A stretch of 64,000 bases of DNA, from assembly GCF_001858325.1 (NCBI RefSeq), contig NZ_MBPP01000067.1, positions 120,220-184,219 on the forward strand. The letters run 5' to 3'. This DNA is from Marinobacter sp. AC-23 (GTDB lineage: Bacteria; Pseudomonadota; Gammaproteobacteria; Pseudomonadales; Oleiphilaceae). The notes beneath the pieces are model-generated. The model was not told the origin of the DNA and did not search any database. It saw only the letters and a list, made by a program, of their open reading frames with translations. Shown here piece after piece: positions 1 to 9,881 of this stretch. Every line of letters begins with the position of its first letter. Position 1 is the first letter of the stretch. The translations under genes and the position numbers were made by a program.

Positions 1-1
1 G

Positions 2-1158
2 GGCGGGCAAAGCCCGGTTGCGACTATGCGCACCCTCACAAAAACGGAGGGCACATCCAAAGGCTGGCGTATAATTGGCTGGAACGGCGTGGTTGCTCCT
101 TTCTCGTGCTTTCCTTCTATGCAGTGATTGGCGGCTGGGCGCTGGTTTATATTGGTAAAGCGGCGATCGGGACGTTTGTTGGCGCGGATGCAGAAGCCGT
201 AGGCAGTCAGTTCAACGACCTGTTGGCAAACCCGTGGGAGCTGTTGTTCTGGCACACAGTCTTTATGGGCATTGTTGTGTTTATAGTAGGCCGCGGCATT
301 CGTTCTGGCCTGGAAAAAGCCGTCAACATGTTAATGCCTTTGCTTTTCTTACTGCTCATCGTGATGGTGTTTTATGCCATGAGCAGCGGCAGCTTTGGCC
401 GTGCTGTCAATTTTATGTTCTCGCCAGATTTTAGCCGCCTGACAACGGAAGGTGTGTTGGTTGCCCTTGGCCATGCAGCCTTTACGCTTAGTATTGGTAT
501 CGGTGTACTGATGGCCTATGGCTCCTACCTGCCTAAAAACATTAATATTGCCAAAACTGCCATGACCATCGCGGTACTGGATACCAGTGTGGCTTTGCTT
601 GCAGGGCTTGCTATTTTCCCGCTGGTTTTTGCCAACGGCCTTGAAGCGGGCGCGGGGCCAGGTCTTATATTTGTCACCTTGCCACTGGCGTTCGGGCAAA
701 TGGGCGGCGGCATTGTGTTTGGCGCCATCTTCTTTGCGCTGCTGCTGGTGGCTGCCATTACGTCGGCCATTTCCATGCTGGAGCCGGTTGTTGAATGGCT
801 CGAAGAACACAAGGGCGCAAGCCGGGTTAAAAGTGCCGTGGGCGGCGGTTTTGCTGTTTGGGTAATTGGTATAGGCACAGTGCTGTCCTTCAACCTATGG
901 AGCGATGTTCACCCGTTGGGTTTCATCGGCTTTTTTGAAGGCAAAACAGTATTCGATCTGCTCGATTTTCTGGTTTCTAACGTTATGATGCCTCTTGGAG
1001 GGCTTGCGATTGCGCTGTTTGCAGGTTGGGCTATCCGACGCGAAGGGTTGGCAGAGGATATCGGTCTGCAAGGCAGTGCCTTTAAAGCCTTCATGGTGAT
1101 ACTGAAGTACGTGACACCGGCAGGGATCGCGATTGTGTTTCTTTATAATTTGGCCTGA
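2..1158 (+). CDS. Sodium-dependent transporter, NSS/SNF family (5'-partial, one apparent frameshift)
   Basis: C-terminal part of a neurotransmitter:sodium symporter-type permease of the inner membrane, importing an amino acid or similar solute with Na+; the substrate cannot be told. The gene enters from the left edge. In frame 2 the first 100 bases encode the family stretch GWRIIGWNGVVAPF; the reading then moves to the frame giving LVLSFYAVIGGW and about eight hydrophobic segments to the stop at 1158. Adding one T to the TTT at 100-102 joins both parts perfectly, so a miscalled homopolymer is likely. Its 3' end overlaps the tail of a converging SDR frame. The family call is firm. Confidence 0.85.
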   Translation, partial: RAKPGCDYAHPHKNGGHIQRLAYNWLERRGCSFLVLSFYAVIGGWALVYIGKAAIGTFVGADAEAVGSQFNDLLANPWELLFWHTVFMGIVVFIVGRGIRSGLEKAVNMLMPLLFLLLIVMVFYAMSSGSFGRAVNFMFSPDFSRLTTEGVLVALGHAAFTLSIGIGVLMAYGSYLPKNINIAKTAMTIAVLDTSVALLAGLAIFPLVFANGLEAGAGPGLIFVTLPLAFGQMGGGIVFGAIFFALLLVAAITSAISMLEPVVEWLEEHKGASRVKSAVGGGFAVWVIGIGTVLSFNLWSDVHPLGFIGFFEGKTVFDLLDFLVSNVMMPLGGLAIALFAGWAIRREGLAEDIGLQGSAFKAFMVILKYVTPAGIAIVFLYNLA

Positions 1159-1759
1159 AGTCTGCAGGTTTTATCTTCACTTTAACGCCTCTGCCAATAG
1201 CGTCTTTTGCCAGCGCCGCAGTGAGGTTGGCAAGCGCGGCATTGGTCGCAGCATACGGCGGGAGGCCATTACTTGGTTTGACGACATCAATAGACGTGGT
1301 GTTGATAATGCTGCCGCCTGGAGGAAGATGCTTTAATACAGCGCAGCAGAACTCGATGGTACCGGCAATGTTGGTTTTTAAGGTATCTTCCAGCTCGTCG
1401 TCTGCAAGCTCTTCCAATTCACGGTAGGTTTGCGGGTGCGCGGCATTGTTTATGAAAATGTCTATGTGGCCGAAGGTTTCAACGACTTGGCGTATGACAT
1501 TCTCACAGGCATGGTGCCCGGCCTTATCCATTTGTAAGGCGAACACTGAAGCTCCGGTGCCCCGGATCAGGTCCGCAGTCACTGCCGCGTCTGTGTATTC
1601 CTTCATATACGTAAATGCGATATTTGCGCCTTCTCTTGCGTAAGCAACGGCGATCGCGCGACCAAGACCGCTGTCTGCGCCGGTTATAAGAACAGCGTAG
1701 CTCTGCAGTTTTCCTGCCCTCTTGCAGAGGCCGTTATTGTAATCGAATGACGAGTCCAT
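1091..1759 (-). pseudogene. Truncated SDR oxidoreductase (YhdF-like), probably inactive
   Basis: Short-chain dehydrogenase of the NAD(P)-linked stress type. The start at 1759 is preferred over the upstream in-frame ATG at 1819 because AGGAGG stands just before it. The cofactor motif TGADSGLG, the NNAA motif and the INTTS strand are present. The active-site YxxxK reads YAATN, with Asn for the catalytic Lys. Family similarity stops near base 1170, just after the RGVKVK strand; the rest, as far as the stop at 1091, is unrelated sequence running into the converging transporter. Roughly 70 C-terminal residues are missing against the usual 285-300. Loss of Lys and of the C-terminus argues for a dead gene. 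Confidence 0.65.
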
Positions 1760-1922
1760 TTTGCCCTCCTGGCCCGGAATAGCCTGGCTTTGCTCGGAGA
1801 GATAATAAGGCCTGCGCATCCGCTAATATTCTGTGTTTTGTGTCGGTAATCCGCGCCGTCCAAATACCGAAACGCTGGCGGCGCGAGGTAACACAGACCT
1901 ACTGGCGTGCGAAGACATTCAC

Positions 1923-2327
1923 TTACTCATCTACGCTTTCCATATCCATGGGGTCGTAATCTGGCAGCGCCAGCAATTCCTTTTGGCTCATGTCGGTAGT
2001 GAGTGTTTCGCCGTCACTGGACATTGAAAGTGTATCCAGTGGCACGGCCACCTCCTTCATGCTGTCTTTGAGGCCGATGACGGCCATGTGCTGCCCGGAC
2101 TTATCTTTAACGATTTCGTCAATATCTCCGATTTCTTCTTTTGAGTCGTTGTAAATGTCCATGCCCTCAAGGTCATCCGGGCTCATAGAACTCAGTTTGC
2201 TTTGTGGGCTGTGCTGCTCGGTGGTGGTTGCTTTGCTGTCAGACTTCATCTTGCCGTCATCAGCTGCATACACCACAGAAGCTCCTGCCAACGTGAGACC
2301 TGCAATTAACGCTATATAGCTTTTCAT
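1923..2327 (-). CDS. Secreted PRC-barrel domain protein
   Basis: 134-residue protein with a cleavable signal peptide (residues 1-21, ending VVYA) and a polar Ser/Lys-rich linker. A PRC-barrel-type domain follows from about residue 45, with the typical pattern GMDIYNDSKEEIGDIDEIV, then a VPLDTL strand. PRC-barrel domains are small beta-barrels found in stress and regulatory proteins; no catalytic role is evident. It probably acts in the periplasm. It stands alone on the minus strand among stress-type genes, and a second, cytoplasmic PRC-barrel protein is encoded at 5091-5384. Confidence 0.8.
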   Translation of the reverse strand: MKSYIALIAGLTLAGASVVYAADDGKMKSDSKATTTEQHSPQSKLSSMSPDDLEGMDIYNDSKEEIGDIDEIVKDKSGQHMAVIGLKDSMKEVAVPLDTLSMSSDGETLTTDMSQKELLALPDYDPMDMESVDE

Positions 2328-2518
2328 AACTCATCTCCTAACTGCCGTCTGTTTCGTCAACTGCTTTTATGGGTCGACGTTAGTAGATTTGAGCAATCCT
2401 TGTGCCACAAAAATACAGGTTGCAGTTTGCTATCGAAGTGGAGTGTCGCTGCACGCGGTACGTATCTTGCTGGTTACTTCGTATTACTCACGAACAGAGC
2501 GTTTACGGAGGTGTCCCC

Positions 2519-3037
2519 ATGTTTGAACGTGATGCCGTGTTGGAGGAGCAGTATTTCCATAAAATCAGTGCAGAGTTCGATAACCAGGTGGCCGCATGCC
2601 GTGTGGCTGAATCGCTGAAACTCGCAGGGATACCCCTTGAGCAAATCCGGGTTGTGCGGCCAAATGACCCGAATATCGCGCGTAAAATTGAACCCGAAGC
2701 GCACGGAATTGCCCAGGCGCTGTTTAGTAAGTTTGTGGTGTTGGGGTTGATAGGCTTGGTGGTCGGGCTGACAATCGCGGCGTTACTGGGTGCCATCGGC
2801 CTGGCAGTGGTTCGGTCGAGCTCCGTGATGACCTTTGTCGCCTTGGGCCTCTTGTATCCTATAGTTGCCGTTCTTCTCGCTGGCACAGTATCTCTGAGAC
2901 CGGATCATGACCTATTAATAGAAAAAACACGTATGGCCACGGATACAGGCCTCTGGGGCGTTGTGGCGCATTGCGTTACCCGGGAGCAGCAGGAACTGGT
3001 GAAAACAACCATTGGCAGCAGCACACAAATTCTGTGA
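2519..3037 (+). CDS. Two-helix membrane protein of unknown function
   Basis: 172 residues from the ATG at 2519, which has GGAGGTGT just upstream; an in-frame start at 2402 lacks such a site. An N-terminal alpha/beta segment of about 65 residues (FDNQVAACRVAESLKLAGI) resembles the fold at the front of general-stress 17M-like proteins. Two hydrophobic helices follow (about 77-100 and 103-123), then a soluble tail. The layout suggests an inner-membrane protein with cytoplasmic ends. It lies between a PRC-barrel gene and a CsbD remnant, so a stress role is plausible, but that is inference from neighbours only. Confidence 0.6.
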   Translation: MFERDAVLEEQYFHKISAEFDNQVAACRVAESLKLAGIPLEQIRVVRPNDPNIARKIEPEAHGIAQALFSKFVVLGLIGLVVGLTIAALLGAIGLAVVRSSSVMTFVALGLLYPIVAVLLAGTVSLRPDHDLLIEKTRMATDTGLWGVVAHCVTREQQELVKTTIGSSTQIL

Positions 3038-3196
3038 ACACAGCAGACAGCAGATGTTTGCTTTGATACAGATGGCTGTGTAAGGCTTACATAGTGCAGG
3101 GTAATTTTTACAAAAAGTAACGATTTATCACATTGGTGCGGCGTTTACACGATGGAGTCGCTGGGTCGCATTGCGACCCAGCTATCAGGCATGCAA

Positions 3197-3292
3197 TCAG
3201 CTATCGCTGTCACGCAATTTGTCGAACTCCTGTTCAGCCTCTTCTTTGCTCTTCCCGTAGCGTTCTTTCATAACGCCGGAAAACTCTTCCCG
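3197..3292 (-). pseudogene. CsbD-like stress protein, C-terminal remnant
   Basis: The frame ends with REEFSGVMKERYGKSKEEAE, which matches the C-terminal repeat of CsbD-family proteins (pattern: LxGxxQERYGxSKEEAEKxV). The N-terminal half of the family, with its WxxxKGxxKExWGKLTDDD signature, is absent upstream in any frame. The residues before REEF look like random translation. The usual product is about 60-70 residues, so only about half is left. Too short for certainty, but the ERYGKSKEEAE core is characteristic. Confidence 0.5.
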
Positions 3293-3580
3293 CTGATAAA
3301 TGTCCGGCAGGCTAGCTATACCTAAGCGGTGTCTGTGCCAACCGCTGTTATGAGTTAACGCTGTTGTTAGCGAAAATAACAACAGGTTGCAGTGTTTAAG
3401 CGCTGAAAATATGGTGGTTTTTACCGGCTTTTATGTGGTGCGATCTCGTTAATATCGACTATATTGTTATCGTAGGTATGGGAAGAGATAAACGTGGGTG
3501 TACTCAACTTACAACTGGTGAAGTGTACAACCGCCGGCCTGGTGCATTCTTTGGACAGGCTGCAGGATTAAGGAAAATCT

Positions 3581-4924
3581 GTGCCTCATGCATTGCTGGT
3601 TGATAATGATCCCAAAATTCTCACGCAGATTAGTGAGATTTTTAAATGCCATGAATTTTCTGTGACCTCGGTTAGTGGCACCGAGCAAGCGCGAGATATC
3701 ATTCTCAGGGCGCGGCCCGAAGTGTTGCTGATCAACCTGGATGGGAATGATTTGAGTAGCCGGGCCAAGCTCTTTACGTTTTTGGCTCATTCCAATATCG
3801 CCGATGTAACCCAGATATTTCTCATGAGCAGTTCTCCTTCCTATGTTCAGGCCGCAGAAGGTATGAGGATTGGGGCTCGGGATTTTTTCGAGTACCCAGG
3901 TCACCTGAACAGGCTGGCGGCGGCGTTGGAACTATACAAGCAGGAGATGAGTTGCGAGAGCGGCAGTGCCAGCACCAGAACTGTACATCAAAGCGGACGC
4001 GGGCTTTTGATAGGAGAGTCCCCGCCGATGGAGCATTTGTACAAAACCCTTCGAAAAGTCGCGCCTGCAGATATTTCTGTTTTCTTAAGCGGCGAGAGTG
4101 GTACGGGTAAAGATCTGGTTGCTCGCACTATTCACGCGCTTTCTCAACGAAATCATTGCCCTTATGTTGCGGTTAACTGTGGCGCAATCGCGGCCGATTT
4201 GGCCGAAAGCGAGTTGTTTGGGCACGCAAAAGGTGCTTTTACTGGCGCTAGCGGTGCCCATAACGGGCTTTTTGCACAAGCTGAGGGGGGCACTCTGTTT
4301 CTTGATGAATTAACAGAGATGAGGCTCGAATTGCAGGTGAAGCTCTTGCGTGTGTTGGAATCGCGATCATTTCAGCCAGTGGGCGCGGAGAAAATGCAAT
4401 CATGCGATGTACGCGTTATTGCTTCAAGCAACAGAGATCTGAAGGAGGCCATACAGGAAGGGCAACTTCGCCAGGACCTATATTATCGGACCGCTCAGTT
4501 TTCATTGGAGATTCCTTCTTTGCGTGAGCGTGGAGAAGACGTTGTGGACTTGGCCCAGGCATTCCTTTGCGAGCAGTGCGAAGTCACAGGTATCAAAAAG
4601 GAGTTTTCTGACGAAGTATTGGATGTATTCCGCATCTACCGTTGGCCCGGCAATGTACGTGAGTTGCGGAACGTTGTGATACGGGCTTTTTTGTTGGCGG
4701 GTAGCGAAATCTCCGTGGACGATTTACCTCACAATTTTATGGCTGAACAGCCGACAGCTTCGGATGATCTCCGATTAACAGCTGGCCAGACACTTGATGA
4801 TGTCGAGCGGAATATAATTCTGGCGACACTGCTGCACCATAACGGCAACAAAACGGTTGCTGCAAAAGAGCTTGGAATCAGCTTGAAAACACTCTACAAC
4901 CGCCTTAAAGAATACAAAGCATAA
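3581..4924 (+). CDS. Sigma-54-dependent response regulator, NtrC family
   Basis: 447-residue three-domain activator. A receiver occupies about 1-120 (acidic pair VDND, likely phospho-Asp in LLINLDGND). The sigma-54-contacting AAA+ domain follows from about residue 143, with Walker A GESGTGKD, the GAFTGA loop and Walker B GGTLFLDE. A C-terminal Fis-type helix-turn-helix ends the protein (VAAKELGISLKTLYNR). It would hydrolyse ATP to open promoters held by RpoN polymerase. The start is GTG with AAGGA upstream. No histidine kinase gene is adjacent, so it is an orphan regulator here; partner and targets cannot be read from the sequence. Confidence 0.93.
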   Translation: MPHALLVDNDPKILTQISEIFKCHEFSVTSVSGTEQARDIILRARPEVLLINLDGNDLSSRAKLFTFLAHSNIADVTQIFLMSSSPSYVQAAEGMRIGARDFFEYPGHLNRLAAALELYKQEMSCESGSASTRTVHQSGRGLLIGESPPMEHLYKTLRKVAPADISVFLSGESGTGKDLVARTIHALSQRNHCPYVAVNCGAIAADLAESELFGHAKGAFTGASGAHNGLFAQAEGGTLFLDELTEMRLELQVKLLRVLESRSFQPVGAEKMQSCDVRVIASSNRDLKEAIQEGQLRQDLYYRTAQFSLEIPSLRERGEDVVDLAQAFLCEQCEVTGIKKEFSDEVLDVFRIYRWPGNVRELRNVVIRAFLLAGSEISVDDLPHNFMAEQPTASDDLRLTAGQTLDDVERNIILATLLHHNGNKTVAAKELGISLKTLYNRLKEYKA

Positions 4925-5090
4925 GGCTGGTCACCTCCACATTGCGTAATCAATACACTTTTCTCGGCTCGATATTTGAGCTCACTGCCTGTTTGTTATA
5001 GGCAGTCAAACGTTGGCTTATAATCTGCATCACTGAGGTTCATAGAACCGTTGGTGCTGAAAGGGCGTCACAAACAAGCGCGGGTGTGTT

Positions 5091-5384
5091 ATGCCGCACA
5101 GACTTGCCAGTGTTGAATTAAGCCGGTTGCTCAATAATTCCGTTAAGAATCGCGAAGGCGAGGTTCTTGGGCACATACACGATATCGTTCTTAACCCCAG
5201 CAGCGGTCGTATTGAATACGTGAAGTTGACGTTGGGTGCCGATGAGTTCGGTGCGTTGGACGCATGGATAGCTGTTCCCTGGAGCCAGTTCAAATTGGTA
5301 AATGTTACAGCGGATATTGAGCTGAATATCAGCTGTAAAGTGCTAAGAATGTGCGCCAGACGCCCCGAAGATACTAACGGGTAA
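5091..5384 (+). CDS. PRC-barrel domain protein (cytoplasmic)
   Basis: 97-residue protein without a signal peptide, almost entirely one PRC-barrel domain: SRLLNNSVKNREGEVLGHIH, then IVLNPSSGRIEYVKLTLG and an IAVPWSQF strand. Members are common near stress genes; no enzyme activity is known. A TTATAAT element about 70 bases upstream may be its -10. Its stop converges with and slightly overlaps the epimerase remnant on the other strand. Confidence 0.8.
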   Translation: MPHRLASVELSRLLNNSVKNREGEVLGHIHDIVLNPSSGRIEYVKLTLGADEFGALDAWIAVPWSQFKLVNVTADIELNISCKVLRMCARRPEDTNG

Positions 5385-5617
5385 GGGTAGCGGCCCCGAA
5401 CTCATCCGCCAGCTCTTGCATGGCCTGCTCAAAACTGCACACCGGTTTGTAGCCTAGCAATTTCTCGCATTTTTCTGTCGAAAACTCATTGGGACCACCC
5501 ATAAGTCGGTAAGACTGCCGGGTTATGGGTGGGCGCTCTTTTTGTTTGCGGGCATGTCCGACCCATTCCAATACGGGCGCCAGCACCGGTAACGAATGCA
5601 GTTTTAATGTCGCGCAT
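5374..5617 (-). pseudogene. NAD-dependent epimerase/dehydratase remnant with the middle deleted
   Basis: Starting at the ATG at 5617 (GGAG upstream) the frame reads MRDIKTAFVTGA, the first strand and half the Gly-rich loop of an extended SDR. About 20 bases later another frame continues with an epimerase C-terminus (FSTEKCEKLLGYKPVCSFEQ, then ADEFG) to the stop at 5374. A normal member has about 320 residues, so some 230-250 residues including the catalytic YxxxK are gone and the frames no longer match. This is an internal-deletion pseudogene. It lies 14 bases after the cupin gene on the same strand and was probably in its operon. Confidence 0.72.
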
Positions 5618-5630
5618 GTTTTGCTCCGAA

Positions 5631-5987
5631 TTACTCACCGAAAACGATGACGTTGCTCCCGAAAATAGCAAACCACACCACGGCATCTTCTGTGGCGTCA
5701 TCAGAAACGGTCAAGGTATGCAGGGATTGGGCGGGTTCGTACAGATAGGAGCCCGCCTTGTTGATTTTGTCTGGGTACTCCTGATAGAACCATTCGCCAG
5801 ACATGGTGACTGCAAAGACCGGACCGGTGTGGTAGTGGGTATCTATGCCGAAACCCGGCTTGAAGCGGTTTCGCACGACCCAGAGGTTCTGGTTCAGATC
5901 CACCTGGAGTACCTGCAGCTTTGAGCCATCGGGCAGGCTTACCCATGGAAGGTCTTCGTCCAGCAAAAGTATGGCCTCTCGGGAATG
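5631..5987 (-). pseudogene. Cupin, 2,4'-dihydroxyacetophenone dioxygenase family, damaged at both ends
   Basis: The core matches the cupin family of 2,4'-dihydroxyacetophenone dioxygenase: REAILLLDEDLPWVSLPDG, the metal-binding THYHTGPV pair of His, SGEWFYQEYP and GSYLYEPAQSLHTL. Family members cleave aryl ketone C-C bonds, but the substrate here is unknown. No normal start is seen: upstream the frame runs straight into the AraC gene. After FAIFGSNV it jumps to IVFGE and stops, whereas relatives carry about 35-40 further residues there. Both junctions look like deletions, so a functional product is doubtful. Confidence 0.65.
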
Positions 5988-6024
5988 TTCGCGGGATACG
6001 ACGCCGCAAATGTTTCTGGCCTCC

Positions 6025-6681
6025 CTGGGCCTGTTTCCAGGCTCGTGGGCTTTGGCCAAACCAGCGCTGAAATGCCCGAGAGAAGGCGCTCAGCTCGGAG
6101 TAACCCAGAAGGTCTGCGAGTTGGGTCAGGCTGACATCAGAATCTGTCAGGTAGCGCTGGGCCATGGATTTTCGGGTGCTGCAACCGGCGCGCGACACCC
6201 ATGGCCAGTTCGGAAATGTGTCTCAGAGGCGCCCCATCCTGATTGCCCTGGTTATAGCTGGAATAAGCAGGTCTCCCTGTCGTTCAAACCCGACATAGGC
6301 ACCGCTGGAATACAGGTGGTAGTAGTACGCCAGTTCCTGCAGTGACTCCCCAACCGTGCGTGCGTTCTGAATCAGATAGAGAATGGGGCCGAAAATGGCA
6401 ACACCCTGGTACAGCCCATACTCAAGGCCAAACAATGGGTTTCCGGATTTTTCGGCGCAGTGTTCTAACAGGTTGAGAAAACGCAAGTACGGAATCAGGC
6501 TTTCGGGGTTCGCCAGAGTATCCGTTGGCAGCCTTGCGGCTTTCAGCATGGCTGAGGAATTCAGTCCGGTTTGCAGGCAATACTCGTCAAACAGAGCGGC
6601 GAGATGACGGATCGCTACCTCATCAAGGGAGCCTTGCCCGCAGGCCTTCATCTTGGGCAGTTTGGGTATTGTATTTGCCAT
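6025..6681 (-). pseudogene. AraC-family regulator, broken in the DNA-binding domain
   Basis: N-terminal arabinose-binding-like domain of the OruR/GbuR type from the ATG at 6681 (an in-frame ATG lies at 6714), running to about 6230 and ending DLLIPAITRAIRMG. Near 6198 the frame changes, and the second half of an AraC helix-turn-helix follows: STRKSMAQRYLTD, LADLLGYSELSAFSRAFQRW, then GQSPRAWK. The first recognition helix and linker (about 15-20 residues, normally TLQRRL...) are missing. The 3' end has no stop of its own and blends into the cupin frame near 6025. It probably once controlled the cupin/epimerase genes downstream. Confidence 0.7.
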
Positions 6682-6886
6682 TATTGGTGGCGTACCACGG
6701 TTGTTCCTGGGCACTGTGTCTTCCCGTCTATTGTGCTCCGGCTTCCAGGAATGACGAAATAGGCGACGATATTCAGGTGAAATAGCTTCGGCGAAAGTAA
6801 GCAGTTACTGTACCCTTTTCGGGTGCAGTGACTATCTTGGGTCGGCTGCATCTTTAAACCGGTAAAGGGTCGGGAGACAGCCCTCA

Positions 6887-9597
6887 ATGCGCATTGCCTG
6901 GAAACCGCTTGGCTGGGGATTGTTCGCCGTTTGGGTGTTCATTTTAATTGTGAGCCTGGTGGCAGTCCGCTACGCCTGGAACGACCTGCTGCAGCAGAAC
7001 GGTGTTGAAACGCTGGAATGGCAGGGCCTGGACCTGTCTTTCAGTGGTGCAACGCTACGTGACTTAACACTTACCCAGTCCTTGCCGGCGAGAGAGGTGG
7101 AGCTGCACGGCCGGAGTGTGTCGCTGGATTGGCGCTGGCCAAAGTTTGGGCAAGGGTGGCTGCCACAGTTGACGGCGCTGAAGGCCGAGCACCTGGAGCT
7201 CAACTGGCAGACAAAGCCCGAAGAGCAGAGCACAGCGGAGCCGCGACAACCTGCGCCCTGGCCGCCAGAGCTGCCGGCTTGGCTACCTTCGGAGGTAGCT
7301 GTTCAGCAATTTGAAGTAACTGTACCTTGTGAAACAGGCAGTTGTCCTCTGGCAGGCAGTTTTTCGATTACCAGTTCGTTACCCACGGCGGGTGGCACTT
7401 CTCCGTCGCTTGCCGCCGCAAACTCACGCTTTCCCATTAAAGCCAATGTGCAGCTTGATCATGAAGGGCATCAGGTAGGTGTTCTAGCCACGCTTGATGG
7501 CGCCTGGGATGCAGACCTGAACTTTTCTTCAGAACTGACTATTGATGGCACGCGTTACTTAACGGCAGAGTCGAGTTACAGCAACACCAATGCACAGGGG
7601 GTGGTGTCTTGGCAGGGTTCTGTTTCCGTGCCGGATTTGCCGCAAACAGATTGGTTGCTGGCCTGGCTGCAAGCTTGGCAAAGTACGCCCACTGAGCATT
7701 GGCCAGAGCAGCCAGAGGCCGGGTCGGTGGCTGCCAGCTGGTCGTTGCAGGGCCCCGTAAGCCGAAAATTCCTGGCGCAGGTGTCGGGGAATGTGAAGAT
7801 CCAGGCGAGATTGCCGCAACCCTGGCCGGCGCCCGGCTGGGAAAGATCAGCGGTAACCTGGAGGTGGCGTTGACGGCTGAACAAGGCCAATGGCAGCCAG
7901 AAACCTTGCAGGCGGATCTGGCCCTGAGTCATCCGGCGGCGTGGATCAACAAGATACCCGAACTGATGCGGCCAGACTCACTGAACCTGTCGGTTCGCCC
8001 GAGTAATGCAATGGCACCAGACGGCCAAAATCCCCCACCTGCAGAAGCCGGCATGGAGCGAGCCTTTTTGCCGCTGAATATCGTGTTGCGCACACGTGGA
8101 GGCGCAAATGTTTCCATGAACTCGCATCTCGCGGTAACCACCAGAGCCCCGTGGGCAGTTCAGTTGGGCACAACCCAGCTAAACGCTGCCTTGCCAGAGT
8201 TGGAAGTGGCTGGCTGGTTATTGACCAACCCCAAGGTGCGAGTGGCGTTGTCTGGCAGGCTGGATACCACCGCTGCGGCCTTGAGGCTCGGTGCGTCTTC
8301 GGTTCTCGAAGTTGACACGCTTAAGCCACTTTCCGGAGCGGCGGCAACGGCGAAGGAAATGCAGGTCAAAAATTTTCACATCGATCTTGCCAACACCGAA
8401 CTGAAAGCGGGTTACCGGTGGGAGCAGGGCAAGCTCAATAACCTAAGCCTCGACGGCCCCATTGGCCTGAATGCAAAGCAGGTTAGGCACCCTCTGCTAC
8501 TTCCGCAATCCTGGCAGTTCAACGGCAGAGTGAATAGCGATCTGGCTGGCACGGGGGTTGTGGGGTTGCTGAAAGCGAAAACCGGAACAACCGTAAATCT
8601 TGATGTAGGTGCTCCATACGGCGGGCCTTTTACGCTTGAGGGTAAGATGCGGGTGAGCGGCGAGCAGGAAGCCGAGGCTTTATCCGATATCTTCTCGATT
8701 TGGCCGCCAGAGCATACGGTAGCAGGCGGCACCGTCAGTGCTAATGCCACTTATGAACAGCCGCAAAATGGGGAGGTGCGATTAGCGGGAAAGCTGGTGT
8801 TTGCTGATTGGAGCGGCACATACGATCGCACAGCCTGGAGCCGGCTGAATGGTTTGGTAGAGTTTTTTATTAAAGACGATCTTATAAGTGTGACAACACC
8901 AGAGCTGACAGTAGCGGAAGTGAACCCCGGGTTGCCAATTGGGCCTGTGCTCTTGGCCGGACACTACAAAGCACCTCTGGCACAGCTTGCTACTGGGCAG
9001 CTAACTCTGGAACAGGCGAGTTCGGGGGCTTTGAACGGAGACATAAAAGTTCAGCCAGGAAGCTGGGATCTGTCGCAGGCACCGGTGACGATTCCTGTTG
9101 AGCTCGCGCAGCTTAGCCTCGCGCGCCTTCTGCAGTTATACCCGACGGAAGGGTTAGCAGGCACAGGAATCCTTAGTGGCACTGTACCCGTGTTGTTTAA
9201 CCCCGCCACTGGGATACGGGTAAAACAGGGCCGTATTGATGCGCTAAAACCTGGCGGCCGGATACAGCTGACGGCTGAGCGGTTGAAGGCGCTGGCCAGT
9301 CAGAGCGAGGCCATGAAGCTGGTGGCCCAAGCGCTGGAAGATTTCCGGTACTCTGTGCTGGATAGCGGTATCGACTATGATGAAGACGGTACCCTGCTGT
9401 TAAAACTTCACCTTGAAGGCAACAGTCCGGAAGTTGGCAACGGCCGGCCGGTGGTACTGAATATCAATCTGGAAGAGAACATTCCTGCGTTGCTTACCAG
9501 CCTGCAGTTAAGCGGCAGAGTGAGTGACGCCGTGGCGGAAAGAGTCAAAAAATTACTGCAGAAGCGTGAGCGCGATTCAGGCGACCTGTTAGAGTAG
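6887..9597 (+). CDS. ydbH: YdbH-family intermembrane lipid transport protein (one apparent frameshift)
   Basis: Large AsmA-like protein anchored by an N-terminal helix (about residues 8-27) and otherwise periplasmic. It is rich in short beta strands, as expected for a bridge that shuttles phospholipid between membranes together with TamB and YhdP. The identification rests on this architecture and on ynbE and ydbL directly downstream. The frame breaks at 7839-7841: PWPAPGW is followed in another frame by GKISGNLEVALTAEQGQW. Adding a G to the GGG joins them and gives 903 residues, near the E. coli size. A sequencing error is more likely than decay. Confidence 0.85.
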
Positions 9598-9621
9598 AGG
9601 GTAACAAAGGAGTACACCGAT

Positions 9622-9837
9622 ATGACGCAATTTGGTTCGAGGTTTCCCCAGCGTGCGTCCGCACTGTTAGCGGGCTTGATTATGGGTAGCTTATTGATAG
9701 CTTGTACCCCGACCGTTCAGGTGGCTGCGCCTAAGGAGCCGATTACCGTGAACTTGAACGTAAAAATTAAGCATGAAATTTACGTGAAGGTCGATAAAGA
9801 CGTGGACGAGCTGTTTAGCGAAAAGGGCCTGTTCTGA
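9622..9837 (+). CDS. ynbE: YnbE-family outer-membrane lipoprotein
   Basis: 71-residue lipoprotein: hydrophobic leader, lipobox LLIAC (Cys about residue 28), then PTVQVAAPKEPITVNLNVKI and a short strand-rich tail. YnbE is the small outer-membrane partner of YdbH, thought to extend its beta bridge to the outer membrane; this pairing is known from E. coli. The gene begins 25 bases after ydbH and 45 bases before ydbL, so the three are one operon. GGAG (9608-9611) precedes the ATG. Confidence 0.9.
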   Translation: MTQFGSRFPQRASALLAGLIMGSLLIACTPTVQVAAPKEPITVNLNVKIKHEIYVKVDKDVDELFSEKGLF

Positions 9838-9881
9838 TTGCCTTGGTGTTTTGTACAAAACGAATTATTAGGGAGTTAACC

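Noticed and set aside
4985..5010. Hairpin ACTGCCT/AGGCAGT upstream of the second PRC-barrel gene as a terminator
   Set aside because: No T run follows and it lies too close to a possible promoter; role cannot be assigned.
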